From CALJEL01 sp041082235 (GTDB taxonomy: Bacteria > Nitrospirota > Thermodesulfovibrionia > Thermodesulfovibrionales > CALJEL01), in assembly GCA_041082235.1 (NCBI GenBank), contig JBDOIG010000079.1, positions 1 to 64,000 of the forward strand: DNA of 64,000 nucleotides. The letters are read 5' to 3'. A program made the translations under genes and the position numbers. Positions 26,270 to 34,515 of the stretch are shown here, in pieces. The notes beneath the pieces are model-generated. The model made no database searches. It was given only the letters and a program-made list of their open reading frames with translations, and was not told the DNA's origin. The first letter of the stretch is position 1. Each line of letters starts with the position of its first letter.

Positions 26270-27489
26270 GTAATATAACAATCCGTGATTTAAAAGAAGA
26301 TATTCGCACAGGTCTCAAGACAAAAGAGCTTGTGCTCAGCATGGGGCCTCAGCATCCATCAACACATGGAGTTCTGCGACTCGTCCTTGAGCTTGACGGC
26401 GAGACAGTTGTTAAGTGTACACCCTATGTTGGGTATCTCCATAGAGGAACAGAAAAGTTATGCGAGCACAGGACATATCTGAACGCATTACCTCTCAGTG
26501 ACAGGCTGGATTACATAGTTTCCATGGCAAATAATGTTGGATATGTCCTGGCTGTTGAGAGGCTTTTTGGGATAGAGGCTCCGGCAAGGGCAAAGTACAT
26601 AAGGACAATTGTTTCTGAGATGGCAAGGCTTTCAGGACATATCATCTGGATAGCAACCCATGCCCTTGATATAGGGGCGATGACAGTATTTCTTTATTCC
26701 TTCAGGGAAAGGGAATGGCTCCTTGACCTGTTTGAGCATCTCTGTGGAGCAAGACTCACAACAAGCTATCCAAGGATTGGTGGTGTGAGGAATGATGTAA
26801 CAGAGGAGTTTCTTGATAGTCTTTATCAATTTACAGAGGAGTTTCCTGCACGGATAGAGGAATATGAGACCTTAATTGATCAGAACAGGATATGGCTTCA
26901 GCGAACAAAGGGTATCGGAATTATTTCTGCTGAGGAGGCAATAAACTGGGGTCTTACCGGTCCAGTGCTCAGGGGTTCAGGAGTTCCCTATGATGTGAGA
27001 AAATTTGCACCCTATGATGCCTATCCATGGGTAGATTTTGAGGTGCCTGTAGGAAAAAATGGAGATGTCTATGATCGTTATAAGGTGAGGATGCAGGAGA
27101 TGAGACAGTCCAACAGGATAATCAAGCAGTGCATAGAAAGAATGCCAAAGGGGCCAATAATGGCACCTGATGCACCTAAATTCACCCTTCCTCCTAAAGA
27201 GAAGATCATGTCAGAGATGGAATCCCTGATACATCAATTCGTCCTCATAACAAAAGGCCCCATAGCAGCACCTGAAGGAGAGATATATTCAGCCATAGAG
27301 GCTCCAAAGGGAGAGCTCGGGTTTTATATAGTAAGTGATGGAACTGGCAAGCCCTACAGGCTTAGGCTCAGGTCTCCATCTTTTGTACATGCCTCTGTGC
27401 TGCCAAGGCTTTGTGAAGGCCATCTTGTTGCTGATGTAATAGCCAATATAGGAACCATAGATATAGTGCTTGGTGAGTGTGATAGATAG
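26266..27489 (+). CDS. nuoD: NADH-quinone oxidoreductase subunit D
   Basis: This 407-residue 49-kDa subunit is homologous to the hydrogenase large subunit but lacks the nickel cysteines. Visible signatures are MGPQHPSTHGVLRLVLELDG (quinone-site His), GYLHRGTEKLCEHRTY and the C-terminal ending ADVIANIGTIDIVLGECDR. It forms the quinone-binding cavity with NuoB. It overlaps nuoC by four bases. Downstream, 85 bases containing a family B repeat separate it from the nuoEF fusion, the only sizeable gap in the operon. Confidence 0.96.
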   Translation: MSNITIRDLKEDIRTGLKTKELVLSMGPQHPSTHGVLRLVLELDGETVVKCTPYVGYLHRGTEKLCEHRTYLNALPLSDRLDYIVSMANNVGYVLAVERLFGIEAPARAKYIRTIVSEMARLSGHIIWIATHALDIGAMTVFLYSFREREWLLDLFEHLCGARLTTSYPRIGGVRNDVTEEFLDSLYQFTEEFPARIEEYETLIDQNRIWLQRTKGIGIISAEEAINWGLTGPVLRGSGVPYDVRKFAPYDAYPWVDFEVPVGKNGDVYDRYKVRMQEMRQSNRIIKQCIERMPKGPIMAPDAPKFTLPPKEKIMSEMESLIHQFVLITKGPIAAPEGEIYSAIEAPKGELGFYIVSDGTGKPYRLRLRSPSFVHASVLPRLCEGHLVADVIANIGTIDIVLGECDR

Positions 27490-27490
27490 A

Positions 27491-27572
27491 ACTTTGAGGG
27501 ACAAAGTCCCTCAAACTCCTCTTTTTAATATAATTTTATATGGGGTTTTTAAAGGGGTTTCACCCCTTTAAG
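27491..27572. repeat. Family B two-hairpin repeat between nuoD and nuoEF
   Basis: The perfect hairpin TTTGAGGGAC-AAA-GTCCCTCAAA (27493-27515), an AT spacer and hairpin TAAAGGGG-TTTCA-CCCCTTTA (27550-27570) follow the same order as at 45324-45416. The second stem ends four bases before the nuoEF ATG and no clear Shine-Dalgarno sequence is left, so the element probably affects translation of the downstream gene. Confidence 0.85.
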
Positions 27573-27574
27573 TT

Positions 27575-29353
27575 ATGAAAACAAAACTTACTTCCGGGTT
27601 TGAGACTTCTTATCCCTCAAAGGCATCCCTTGTCATGCCATTACTTCATCTTCTGCAAAAAAGAGAAGGTTATATTTCAGACAGGGGTATTATTGAGATA
27701 TCAAATACCACAGGGCTCAGCCCGGTCTTTATAAAGGGTGTCTATACCTTTTATAGTTTTTATAATTCCAGGCCGCCTGGCAGGCATATCATTCAGATAT
27801 GCAGGAATGTAGCCTGCATGACAATGGGAGCAGACATTCTTATTGAGCATCTTATTAAAAATCACGGATTTAAAGAAATCGGTCACGGGATATTCACTTA
27901 TGGCCCTGAACCATCAGCTATCAGCCTTATGATAACTGAATGCATTGGCGCCTGTGGCATCGGGCCTGCCATGCTTGTAAATGATAGCCTCATAGGAAGA
28001 CTTACTAAGGAGAAAATAGATAAAATTTTAAAGGACCTCCAAGCAGACCATAGTCCTAACCCCCAGGATAATTCTATTGATGTTTTTCCCATGAGACCAG
28101 AGAGCTATCTTTTAAGAACCCTTGATTGCATAGAGTTCTCTTCTTATAAGGCAAGGGGTGGTTATGAGGCCTTTAAAAAGGTGCTCGGCATGAAGCCAGA
28201 GCAGGTCATAGATATTATTAAGGGGTCTGGCTTGAGGGGAAGGGGTGGTGCAGGTTTTCCTACAGGGATGAAATGGGCCTTTGCAAACAAGGACCCAAAA
28301 ACTCCTAAATATCTTATTATAAATGCTGATGAGGGAGAGCCAGGGACTTACAAAGACAGGGTGCTGCTTGGCAGGACCCCTCATCAGATAATTGAGGGAA
28401 TGTTAATAGGTGGCTATGCAATTGGTGCATCAAGGGGGTATATTTATGTCAGATATGAGTATCCTGATGTTATTCCAGTCCTTGAGGGGGCAATAGAAGA
28501 GGCAAGGCAGGAGGGCCTTCTTGGGAAGAATATCCTTGGAAGTGGTTTTAATTTTGATATTGCTATTCACAGGGGTGCTGGTGCCTATATCTGTGGTGAA
28601 GAGACAGCCCTTATTGAATCCATTGAAGGAAGCAGGGGCCAGCCAAGGATAAGGCCACCCTTTCCTGTCAACAGTGGATATGATGGAAAACCAACAGTTG
28701 TGAATAATGTGGAGACCATTGCTAATATACCCCTTATCCTTAATCTAGGAGTAGAGAATTATTCAAAGATAGGCTCAAAGGAAGCACCAGGACCAAAGCT
28801 TTTTTCTATAAGCGGTGTAAAAAAACCGGGGGTCTATGAATTACCGATGGGCATAACCGTAAAAGAGATTTTGGAAATATCTGGTGGTCCCGTCTCTGGT
28901 ACGATTAAGGCAATAATACCAGGTGGGCTTTCAACACCAGTGCTTACAAATGAGATGCTTGACTGCCCGATGGATTTTACAGGTCTGCAGAGATACAAAA
29001 GCATGCTCGGAACTGGTGGTTTGATGGTCTTTGGAGAGGAGACCTGTATGGTAAGGCTTGCAATGAGGGCAATGAGTTTTTACAGACATGAGTCCTGCGG
29101 TAAATGTACACCCTGCAGGGAAGGAACTGGATGGCTTGAGAATATTTTAAAGAGGATAGAAGATGGAAGGGCAAAGGAAGAAGATATCTCTTTACTGAAA
29201 GAGGTCTCAAATAACATATCAGGAAAGACCTTCTGTGCCCTTGGAGATGCTGCAGCCTGCGTTATTGGAGGAGTACTCAAATATTTTGAGGAAGAATTCA
29301 GAGAGCATATAAGGCAGGGAGGCTGTCAATTTAAAAGGGGGCCGAATGAATAA
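27575..29353 (+). CDS. nuoEF: NADH-quinone oxidoreductase NuoE-NuoF fusion
   Basis: This 592-residue protein joins two normally separate subunits. Residues 1-165 are NuoE: a thioredoxin-like domain with 2Fe-2S ligands in ICRNVAC and ECIGAC. After a short linker, residues about 172-592 are NuoF. They carry the FMN/NADH loops GLRGRGGAGFPTGMKW and NADEGEPGTYKDR, and cluster N3 ligands in ESCGKCTPCREG and a later cysteine in GKTFCALGDAA. Together they form the NADH-oxidising tip. No stop or start signal interrupts the frame, so the fusion looks genuine, though one continuous read cannot exclude a sequence error. No clear ribosome-binding site precedes the ATG; a repeat hairpin lies there. Confidence 0.93.
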   Translation: MKTKLTSGFETSYPSKASLVMPLLHLLQKREGYISDRGIIEISNTTGLSPVFIKGVYTFYSFYNSRPPGRHIIQICRNVACMTMGADILIEHLIKNHGFKEIGHGIFTYGPEPSAISLMITECIGACGIGPAMLVNDSLIGRLTKEKIDKILKDLQADHSPNPQDNSIDVFPMRPESYLLRTLDCIEFSSYKARGGYEAFKKVLGMKPEQVIDIIKGSGLRGRGGAGFPTGMKWAFANKDPKTPKYLIINADEGEPGTYKDRVLLGRTPHQIIEGMLIGGYAIGASRGYIYVRYEYPDVIPVLEGAIEEARQEGLLGKNILGSGFNFDIAIHRGAGAYICGEETALIESIEGSRGQPRIRPPFPVNSGYDGKPTVVNNVETIANIPLILNLGVENYSKIGSKEAPGPKLFSISGVKKPGVYELPMGITVKEILEISGGPVSGTIKAIIPGGLSTPVLTNEMLDCPMDFTGLQRYKSMLGTGGLMVFGEETCMVRLAMRAMSFYRHESCGKCTPCREGTGWLENILKRIEDGRAKEEDISLLKEVSNNISGKTFCALGDAAACVIGGVLKYFEEEFREHIRQGGCQFKRGPNE

Positions 29354-29383
29354 CTGGACCCCCTTGAAAATAGAAGATCTGGG

Positions 29384-32047
29384 ATGTCAGTGATGATAAG
29401 GGTAATAATAAATGAAAGGACGGTCTTTCTTCCTGAGCCAGTAACTGTCCTTGAGGCAGCAAAAAGGGCTGGTATAAAAATCCCCACACTCTGTCATCTT
29501 GAGGGATTGACTCCCTGGGGTGGTTGCAGGCTCTGCCTTGTGGAGATAGAAAAGATACCAAGACCCCAGACCGCCTGCACAACAATGGTTACTGATGGAA
29601 TGGTCGTAAAAACAGAGACAGAGGATATTATAAAGGCAAGAAGGGCTGTTCTTGAATTTCTTTTGATAAATCATCCCCTGGAATGTCCTGTCTGTGACAA
29701 GGCAGGTGAATGCGAGCTCCAGGATGCTGTTTTAAAATATGGACCATCTCAGGGAAGATTTAAAGAGGGGAAGAGGAAGTCTCCAGAGATAATAAAGGAC
29801 CCATTAATTGTGAGAAACATGAAAAGGTGCATACTGTGCACCAGGTGTGTGAGGACCTGTAGAGAGCTTCAGGGTGCTGATGCGCTCTCCGTGATTAATA
29901 GAGGAGACAGAAGTGTTATAGAGCCATTCTCAGGTGAAAGGTTTGATTGTGAATACTGTGGTAATTGTCTGAGTGCCTGTCCTGTTGGCTCATTGATCTC
30001 AAGACTTCACCTTCATGAATACAGACCCTGGATGGTTGAGACAGTAGATGGTATATGTGGAATCTGCGGAGTTGGTTGCAGGATACTCATTCAGAAGCGA
30101 GGAAACAGCATAATTAGATTCTGGTCAGGTCTCGGGATGGAAGGTTATATGAATGAGCCAAATAATGGCCTTACCTGTGCAGCAGGAAGGTTTGGCTATG
30201 ATTTTATTGATCACGAAAATAGACTTAGAAGTGCCTTTATACGGGTTGGAGATACAAGATATACACTTCACCATGGAGAGGCTATCTCAAGGGCTGCAAG
30301 CTCCCTGGTTGAGATAAGAAAAAAATATGGTGCCTCTGCAATTGCAGGGATTGCAGGTGGAAGGCTTACAAATGAAGATGCCTATCTCTTTGGAAAATTA
30401 ATTAGAGGTCTTGGTTCAAATAATCTTGATTCCATAGTAAGGCTTGGTTATCTCCAGATGGAGCAATTTTTTGAAGAACTTCTTGGCCCAGGTGCCACTG
30501 CAAACAGGCTTCAGGGAATAGTTAATTCAGAGGCAATAATAGTTGCTGGTGGAGATCCCCTTTCAATAGCCCCGGTATTCGGGATTCACATAAGACAGGC
30601 CTATCTAAGGGGAGCAGATGTCCTCACAATAGGCCCCTGCCCCGGGCTTAAAAGGCACAGGACATGGCAGATTGAGGAGAAGTCTCTTATTGAACTGACA
30701 GGTCAGATATGGAAAAGCAGGGCCGGGAAGGTGGACCTCAGAGCCGGTGAGAAGCTCCTTTCTTCTCTTTCTGGATTTTTCAGCCAGCCTTCTCAAATTT
30801 CACCAGAGCATGGTCCCAAAAAAGGGGATAGCTTTTTTGGGATGCCAGAGCTATCCAGTATAGTGGATAGCCTTTCCAGAAAGGAACTCATATCCATTGT
30901 CCTAGGAAACGGAATCCTCCAGAACAAAGAAGGGCCTCTCAACCTGTTCCTTTATGGTATGATTGCCCTTTTGCTGGATGCAAGGGTGTATATTCTTCAG
31001 GAATCTCCAAATGAGCAGGGTCTCATAGACATGGGGATTCTTCCTGATATGCTTCCCGGAGGAAGGGATATATCCATTGATGCCTGGAGAGGTCATGTGG
31101 AGGAGATATGGGGGTTCCCTGTATCAAATGAAAAAGGCCATACCCTTTATGAGATTATGGAGCTTATTGAGGGAGGTCATATAAAGGCACTCTATATAGC
31201 TGGCATTGACCCTGTAACAGAGCTTCCAGGTGGAGGAAGAATCCAGAAGGCATTAAATAAAGTAGAACTCCTGATTGTGCAGGATCCATTCTTTACAGAG
31301 ACAATGTCTCTTGCCCATATAGGCATACCTGTCAGTACATGGCCAGAGAGAGAAGGAAGTTTTACGAACTTTGAAAGAAGATTACAGTTTTTTAGAAAAT
31401 CCATAGAGCCGGGATTGAAAGAAGAAATGCTCGAGGACTGGCAGATATTTAAAGAGATAGGACAACTGTCAGGCATATCAATGTCCTGTAATTCAGTAGA
31501 TGAGATATGGAGAGAGATATGTACTGTCTCAGGCCTTCATAAAAACCTGAGCCCAGCAGAGCTAAAAAAGGGCTTACTCTGGCCTTACAAAGGAGAACCC
31601 CTGAGACATACTAAGCCTGTTATAGAGGAATGGCTGGATAGATTACAACCAGAAGATTATCCTAAAGGTTTACAAAAGGAGGGTTTAAAAATATTACTTG
31701 AAAAATCTCCCCTGCTTTCTGCTACAATTAGCAGGTATTCTAAAGCCATAGGTTTAATATCAGGAGGACCTGTTGTGAGGATGTCCTCAAAAACTAGACA
31801 GAGCCTGAATATTGAAGAGGAACTCAGGATAGCAGGTCCTTTTGGAGAAATGGGATTTCCTGTAAAGATAGATGATACTATTCCTGATGGTGTGCTCCTT
31901 GTTCCATTCTTTAAAGAGGGGAAAGGCCTTCTTTCCGTAACAGATTTCGCAATAAGTTCAATAGGTGTGCCTCTTATAGAGTTAAAATTACTCCGGTCAG
32001 GGTCCCCAAAAAATCGTCATTTTTGGGGTGCGGAGAAGGAGGAATAG
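29384..32047 (+). CDS. nuoG: NADH-quinone oxidoreductase subunit G
   Basis: This is an 887-residue iron-sulfur subunit. The N-terminal ferredoxin domain has 2Fe-2S ligands in LCHLEGLTPWGGCRLCLVE. The His-Cys3 motif is HPLECPVCDKAGECELQD. Two further 4Fe-4S sets (CILCTRCVRTC, CEYCGNCLSACPVG) are followed by a molybdopterin-oxidoreductase-like domain starting ICGICGVGC. This is the electron wire from NuoF to NuoI/NuoB. Two family A palindromes lie in frame, at residues about 477-489 (GPKKGDSFFGMP) and at the extreme C-terminus (about 873-883, SPKNRHFWGA). The start could also be ATG 29393, six bases closer to the beta strand. The stop lies three bases before nuoH. Confidence 0.96.
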   Translation: MSVMIRVIINERTVFLPEPVTVLEAAKRAGIKIPTLCHLEGLTPWGGCRLCLVEIEKIPRPQTACTTMVTDGMVVKTETEDIIKARRAVLEFLLINHPLECPVCDKAGECELQDAVLKYGPSQGRFKEGKRKSPEIIKDPLIVRNMKRCILCTRCVRTCRELQGADALSVINRGDRSVIEPFSGERFDCEYCGNCLSACPVGSLISRLHLHEYRPWMVETVDGICGICGVGCRILIQKRGNSIIRFWSGLGMEGYMNEPNNGLTCAAGRFGYDFIDHENRLRSAFIRVGDTRYTLHHGEAISRAASSLVEIRKKYGASAIAGIAGGRLTNEDAYLFGKLIRGLGSNNLDSIVRLGYLQMEQFFEELLGPGATANRLQGIVNSEAIIVAGGDPLSIAPVFGIHIRQAYLRGADVLTIGPCPGLKRHRTWQIEEKSLIELTGQIWKSRAGKVDLRAGEKLLSSLSGFFSQPSQISPEHGPKKGDSFFGMPELSSIVDSLSRKELISIVLGNGILQNKEGPLNLFLYGMIALLLDARVYILQESPNEQGLIDMGILPDMLPGGRDISIDAWRGHVEEIWGFPVSNEKGHTLYEIMELIEGGHIKALYIAGIDPVTELPGGGRIQKALNKVELLIVQDPFFTETMSLAHIGIPVSTWPEREGSFTNFERRLQFFRKSIEPGLKEEMLEDWQIFKEIGQLSGISMSCNSVDEIWREICTVSGLHKNLSPAELKKGLLWPYKGEPLRHTKPVIEEWLDRLQPEDYPKGLQKEGLKILLEKSPLLSATISRYSKAIGLISGGPVVRMSSKTRQSLNIEEELRIAGPFGEMGFPVKIDDTIPDGVLLVPFFKEGKGLLSVTDFAISSIGVPLIELKLLRSGSPKNRHFWGAEKEE
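30812..30846. repeat. Family A palindrome inside nuoG, first copy (in frame)
   Basis: The arms TCCCAAAAAAG (30814-30824) and CTTTTTTGGGA (30832-30842) pair perfectly across a seven-base loop, flanked by GG and TGCC. It is translated as GPKKGDSFFGMPE in a region of NuoG that is poorly conserved between species. Confidence 0.85.
32001..32033. repeat. Family A palindrome at the nuoG 3' end (in frame)
   Basis: CCCCAAAAA (32004-32012) pairs perfectly with TTTTTGGGG (32020-32028), with outer GGT and TGCGG. It is translated as SGSPKNRHFWGAEKEE, so the element supplies most of the last 14 residues of NuoG. Confidence 0.85.
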
Positions 32048-32050
32048 GTT

Positions 32051-33076
32051 ATGTTAGCCTTTATAAATGAGCCTGCAGTTTTAAATATTATCCTTGCTGT
32101 AGTGAAGTCAATAATTCTTGTTTCTGTTGCGATGTTTCATGTGGCCTATGCAACATATTTTGAAAGAAAGGCCATAGGTCACATGCAGGTCAGGATGGGG
32201 CCCATGAGGGTAGGGCCTCATGGAATACTCCAGCCCATTGCAGATATGGTAAAGCTCTTTTTTAAGGAAGATATTATCCCTGAGAAGGCTGACAGAACGG
32301 TCTTTTACTTTGCACCTGTCATATCATTTGTGGCTGCCATAAGCTCTCTTTCAGTAATCCCCTTTTATAAAGACTGGTATGTGGCAAATATCAATATCGG
32401 TCTTCTCTTTATACTCGCCATGTCTTCCCTTGGGGCCTATGGTATAGTGATGGCTGGATGGGCATCAAACTCAAAATATGCATTCCTCGGAGGTTTAAGG
32501 TCTTCAGCACAGGTCTTAAGCTATGAGATTGCAATGGGATTGAGCCTTGTTGGAGTGATGATAATGGCAGGTTCCCTGAATCTCAGGGAGATAGTGGAGG
32601 CACAGAGTAAATTGCCTTACGGTATGTTTGCAATTCCTCAGATACTGGGACTCTTTGTATTTCTTGTAGCTGCCTTTGCAGAGACAAACAGATCACCCTT
32701 TGACCTTCCTGAGGCTGAAAGTGAGCTTGTTGCAGGATATTTTGCAGAATACTCTGGATTCAGGTTTGCACTCTTTTATGCTGGTGAATATATTGCAATG
32801 ATTGTAATGGCCTCTCTTCTTACAGCCTGTTATTTTGGAGGCTGGACATTGCCTCCTTTTATTTTAAAGGCCATTCCTTTGCTCGGTCTTGTGCCTGGCG
32901 CCGTCTGGTTTGTTCTAAAGGTATATTTCTTTATCTTTCTCTATTACTGGATAAGGGCGACCCTTCCAAGATACAGGTATGACCAGCTCATGGCTATTGG
33001 CTGGAAGGTCTTAATTCCTTTAAGTCTTTTAAATATATTCATTTCTGGCACTCTCAGGATATTGAAGGTCTTTTAG
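32051..33076 (+). CDS. nuoH: NADH-quinone oxidoreductase subunit H
   Basis: This 341-residue membrane subunit has eight helices. The conserved first loop is ERKAIGHMQVRMGPMRVGPHGILQPIADMVKLFFKED. The later segment AAFAETNRSPFDLPEAESELVAGYFAEYSGFRFALFYAGEY bears the charged residues facing the quinone channel. NuoH connects the quinone site to the proton-pumping arm. The spacing from nuoG is three bases, and nuoI starts eight bases after its stop with AGGAGG. Length is typical. Confidence 0.97.
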   Translation: MLAFINEPAVLNIILAVVKSIILVSVAMFHVAYATYFERKAIGHMQVRMGPMRVGPHGILQPIADMVKLFFKEDIIPEKADRTVFYFAPVISFVAAISSLSVIPFYKDWYVANINIGLLFILAMSSLGAYGIVMAGWASNSKYAFLGGLRSSAQVLSYEIAMGLSLVGVMIMAGSLNLREIVEAQSKLPYGMFAIPQILGLFVFLVAAFAETNRSPFDLPEAESELVAGYFAEYSGFRFALFYAGEYIAMIVMASLLTACYFGGWTLPPFILKAIPLLGLVPGAVWFVLKVYFFIFLYYWIRATLPRYRYDQLMAIGWKVLIPLSLLNIFISGTLRILKVF

Positions 33077-33084
33077 GAGGATTT

Positions 33085-33702
33085 ATGAGATTAAGGGAAT
33101 TTATACAGAAAGTCTTATTTGTTGAAATACTCAAGGGTATGGCCCTTACGCTGAGCAGGCTCTTTACAAGGCCTGTAACAAGACAGTATCCTGAGGAGAA
33201 AAAACAGGCATTACCAGGTTTCAGGGGGCTTCATGCCCTTGCAAGAAGGCCTGATGGAACTGCCCGCTGTGTTGGTTGTGGCCTCTGTGCTGCCATATGT
33301 GCTTCAGAATGTATACATGTCTACACCACTGAGGGACCAGATCACCAGAAGATAGTGGAGAGATATGAGATAGAGGTCCTGAGATGTGTTTACTGTGCCC
33401 TCTGTGTGGAGGCATGCCCATTTCAGGCAATTGCCCTTACAGAACATTATGAATACGCAAATTATTCAAGGGATGACTTTTATATGACAAAGGAAAAGCT
33501 TCTTGAAAACTGGGATAAGTATATGGCCGGTAAGAAGGGAGAGGAATATTTTAAAAAATTCTGGCATCCCCTTGAAAATGATTTCAGAGAGTATGAGGGT
33601 CAGCCAGTTTTTGACCCAGAGAGATACAAAAGGAGAAAGGGGAAGATACGGGATATCAGGGGTGAATGGTTGATTTATAAAGGAAACGGAAGGAGGCAAT
33701 GA
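33085..33702 (+). CDS. nuoI: NADH-quinone oxidoreductase subunit I
   Basis: This 205-residue ferredoxin-like subunit carries clusters N6a and N6b. The first motif is CVGCGLCAAICASECIHV. Its fourth cysteine is followed by Ala rather than the usual Pro, and an extra Cys follows. The second motif is CVYCALCVEACPFQAI. An amphipathic N-terminal helix anchors it to the membrane. The C-terminus is longer than in E. coli NuoI (180 residues), with a basic tail. It transfers electrons from NuoG to NuoB. It overlaps nuoJ by four bases. Confidence 0.96.
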   Translation: MRLREFIQKVLFVEILKGMALTLSRLFTRPVTRQYPEEKKQALPGFRGLHALARRPDGTARCVGCGLCAAICASECIHVYTTEGPDHQKIVERYEIEVLRCVYCALCVEACPFQAIALTEHYEYANYSRDDFYMTKEKLLENWDKYMAGKKGEEYFKKFWHPLENDFREYEGQPVFDPERYKRRKGKIRDIRGEWLIYKGNGRRQ

Positions 33703-34208
33703 TGCAGTATATATTTTTTGCCTATCTCTCAGTGGCAATAATTGGTTTATCCATTTTTATCATTACAAGAAAGAACCCTGTCCATAGTGTCCTTGGAATG
33801 CTTTTTATGTTTATCCATGTGGGAGCCCTTTATCTATTCCTCAATGCAGAATTTATTGCCGCTGTGCAGGTAATTGTCTATGCAGGTGCAATACTTGTAC
33901 TTTTTCTCTTTGCCATAATGATACTGAATATAAGAGAGGAGCTTCAGACAGAATTATTTATTGGCTCATGGGTAATAGCAATACCTGTTGTTGCAGGGCT
34001 CGTTATAATGCTCTTTCTGGGGCTCAGGGCTGTTAAGCCAGGATATGCAGGACCGCACAACATTGATTACATAAAAACCATGACCCATACAAAGGCATTT
34101 GGAAAGGAATTATTCATGAATTATCTCTTGCCCTTCGAGGTGGTTTCTGTTATCCTGCTTGTTGCCATGGTAGGAGCTATCGTACTTGCAAAGAGGAGGT
34201 TAAGATGA
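33699..34208 (+). CDS. nuoJ: NADH-quinone oxidoreductase subunit J
   Basis: This 169-residue membrane protein has five helices and the NuoJ signature NPVHSVLGMLFMFIHVGALYLFLNAEFIAAVQVIVYAGAILVLFLF. It contains the pi-bulge helix region thought to couple quinone reduction to proton movement. Two adjacent ATG codons (33699 and 33702) are possible starts. The gene overlaps nuoI and nuoK by four bases on each side, so all three are translationally coupled. Confidence 0.96.
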   Translation: MMQYIFFAYLSVAIIGLSIFIITRKNPVHSVLGMLFMFIHVGALYLFLNAEFIAAVQVIVYAGAILVLFLFAIMILNIREELQTELFIGSWVIAIPVVAGLVIMLFLGLRAVKPGYAGPHNIDYIKTMTHTKAFGKELFMNYLLPFEVVSVILLVAMVGAIVLAKRRLR

Positions 34209-34507
34209 TCGAACTGAACTGGTATATATGGCTCAGCCTTATTGTTTTTACTATCGGCATGCTTGGATTTCTTACAAGGAGGAATATCATCATAATATTT
34301 ATGTCCATTGAGCTCATGCTTAATGCAGTCAATATAAATCTTGTTGCCATGAGTCATTACATGCAGGATATGCGAGGTCAGATGCTCACACTCTTTGTGA
34401 TTGCTGTTGCTGCTGCAGAGGCTGCAATAGGCCTTGCCATATTAATAGCCCTATTCAGGACAAAGGCAGCTGGCCATGTTGATGAGGCCACTGAACTCAA
34501 GGGATAG
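34205..34507 (+). CDS. nuoK: NADH-quinone oxidoreductase subunit K
   Basis: This 100-residue, three-helix subunit contains RNIIIIFMSIELMLNAVNINLVA, with the buried glutamate (SIELML) in the proton path. The second glutamate is in AAAEAAIGLAILIALF. Both are required for pumping in characterised enzymes. Length is exactly typical. It overlaps nuoJ by four bases, and nuoL follows after eight bases. Confidence 0.97.
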   Translation: MIELNWYIWLSLIVFTIGMLGFLTRRNIIIIFMSIELMLNAVNINLVAMSHYMQDMRGQMLTLFVIAVAAAEAAIGLAILIALFRTKAAGHVDEATELKG

Positions 34508-34515
34508 GAGGTAAG

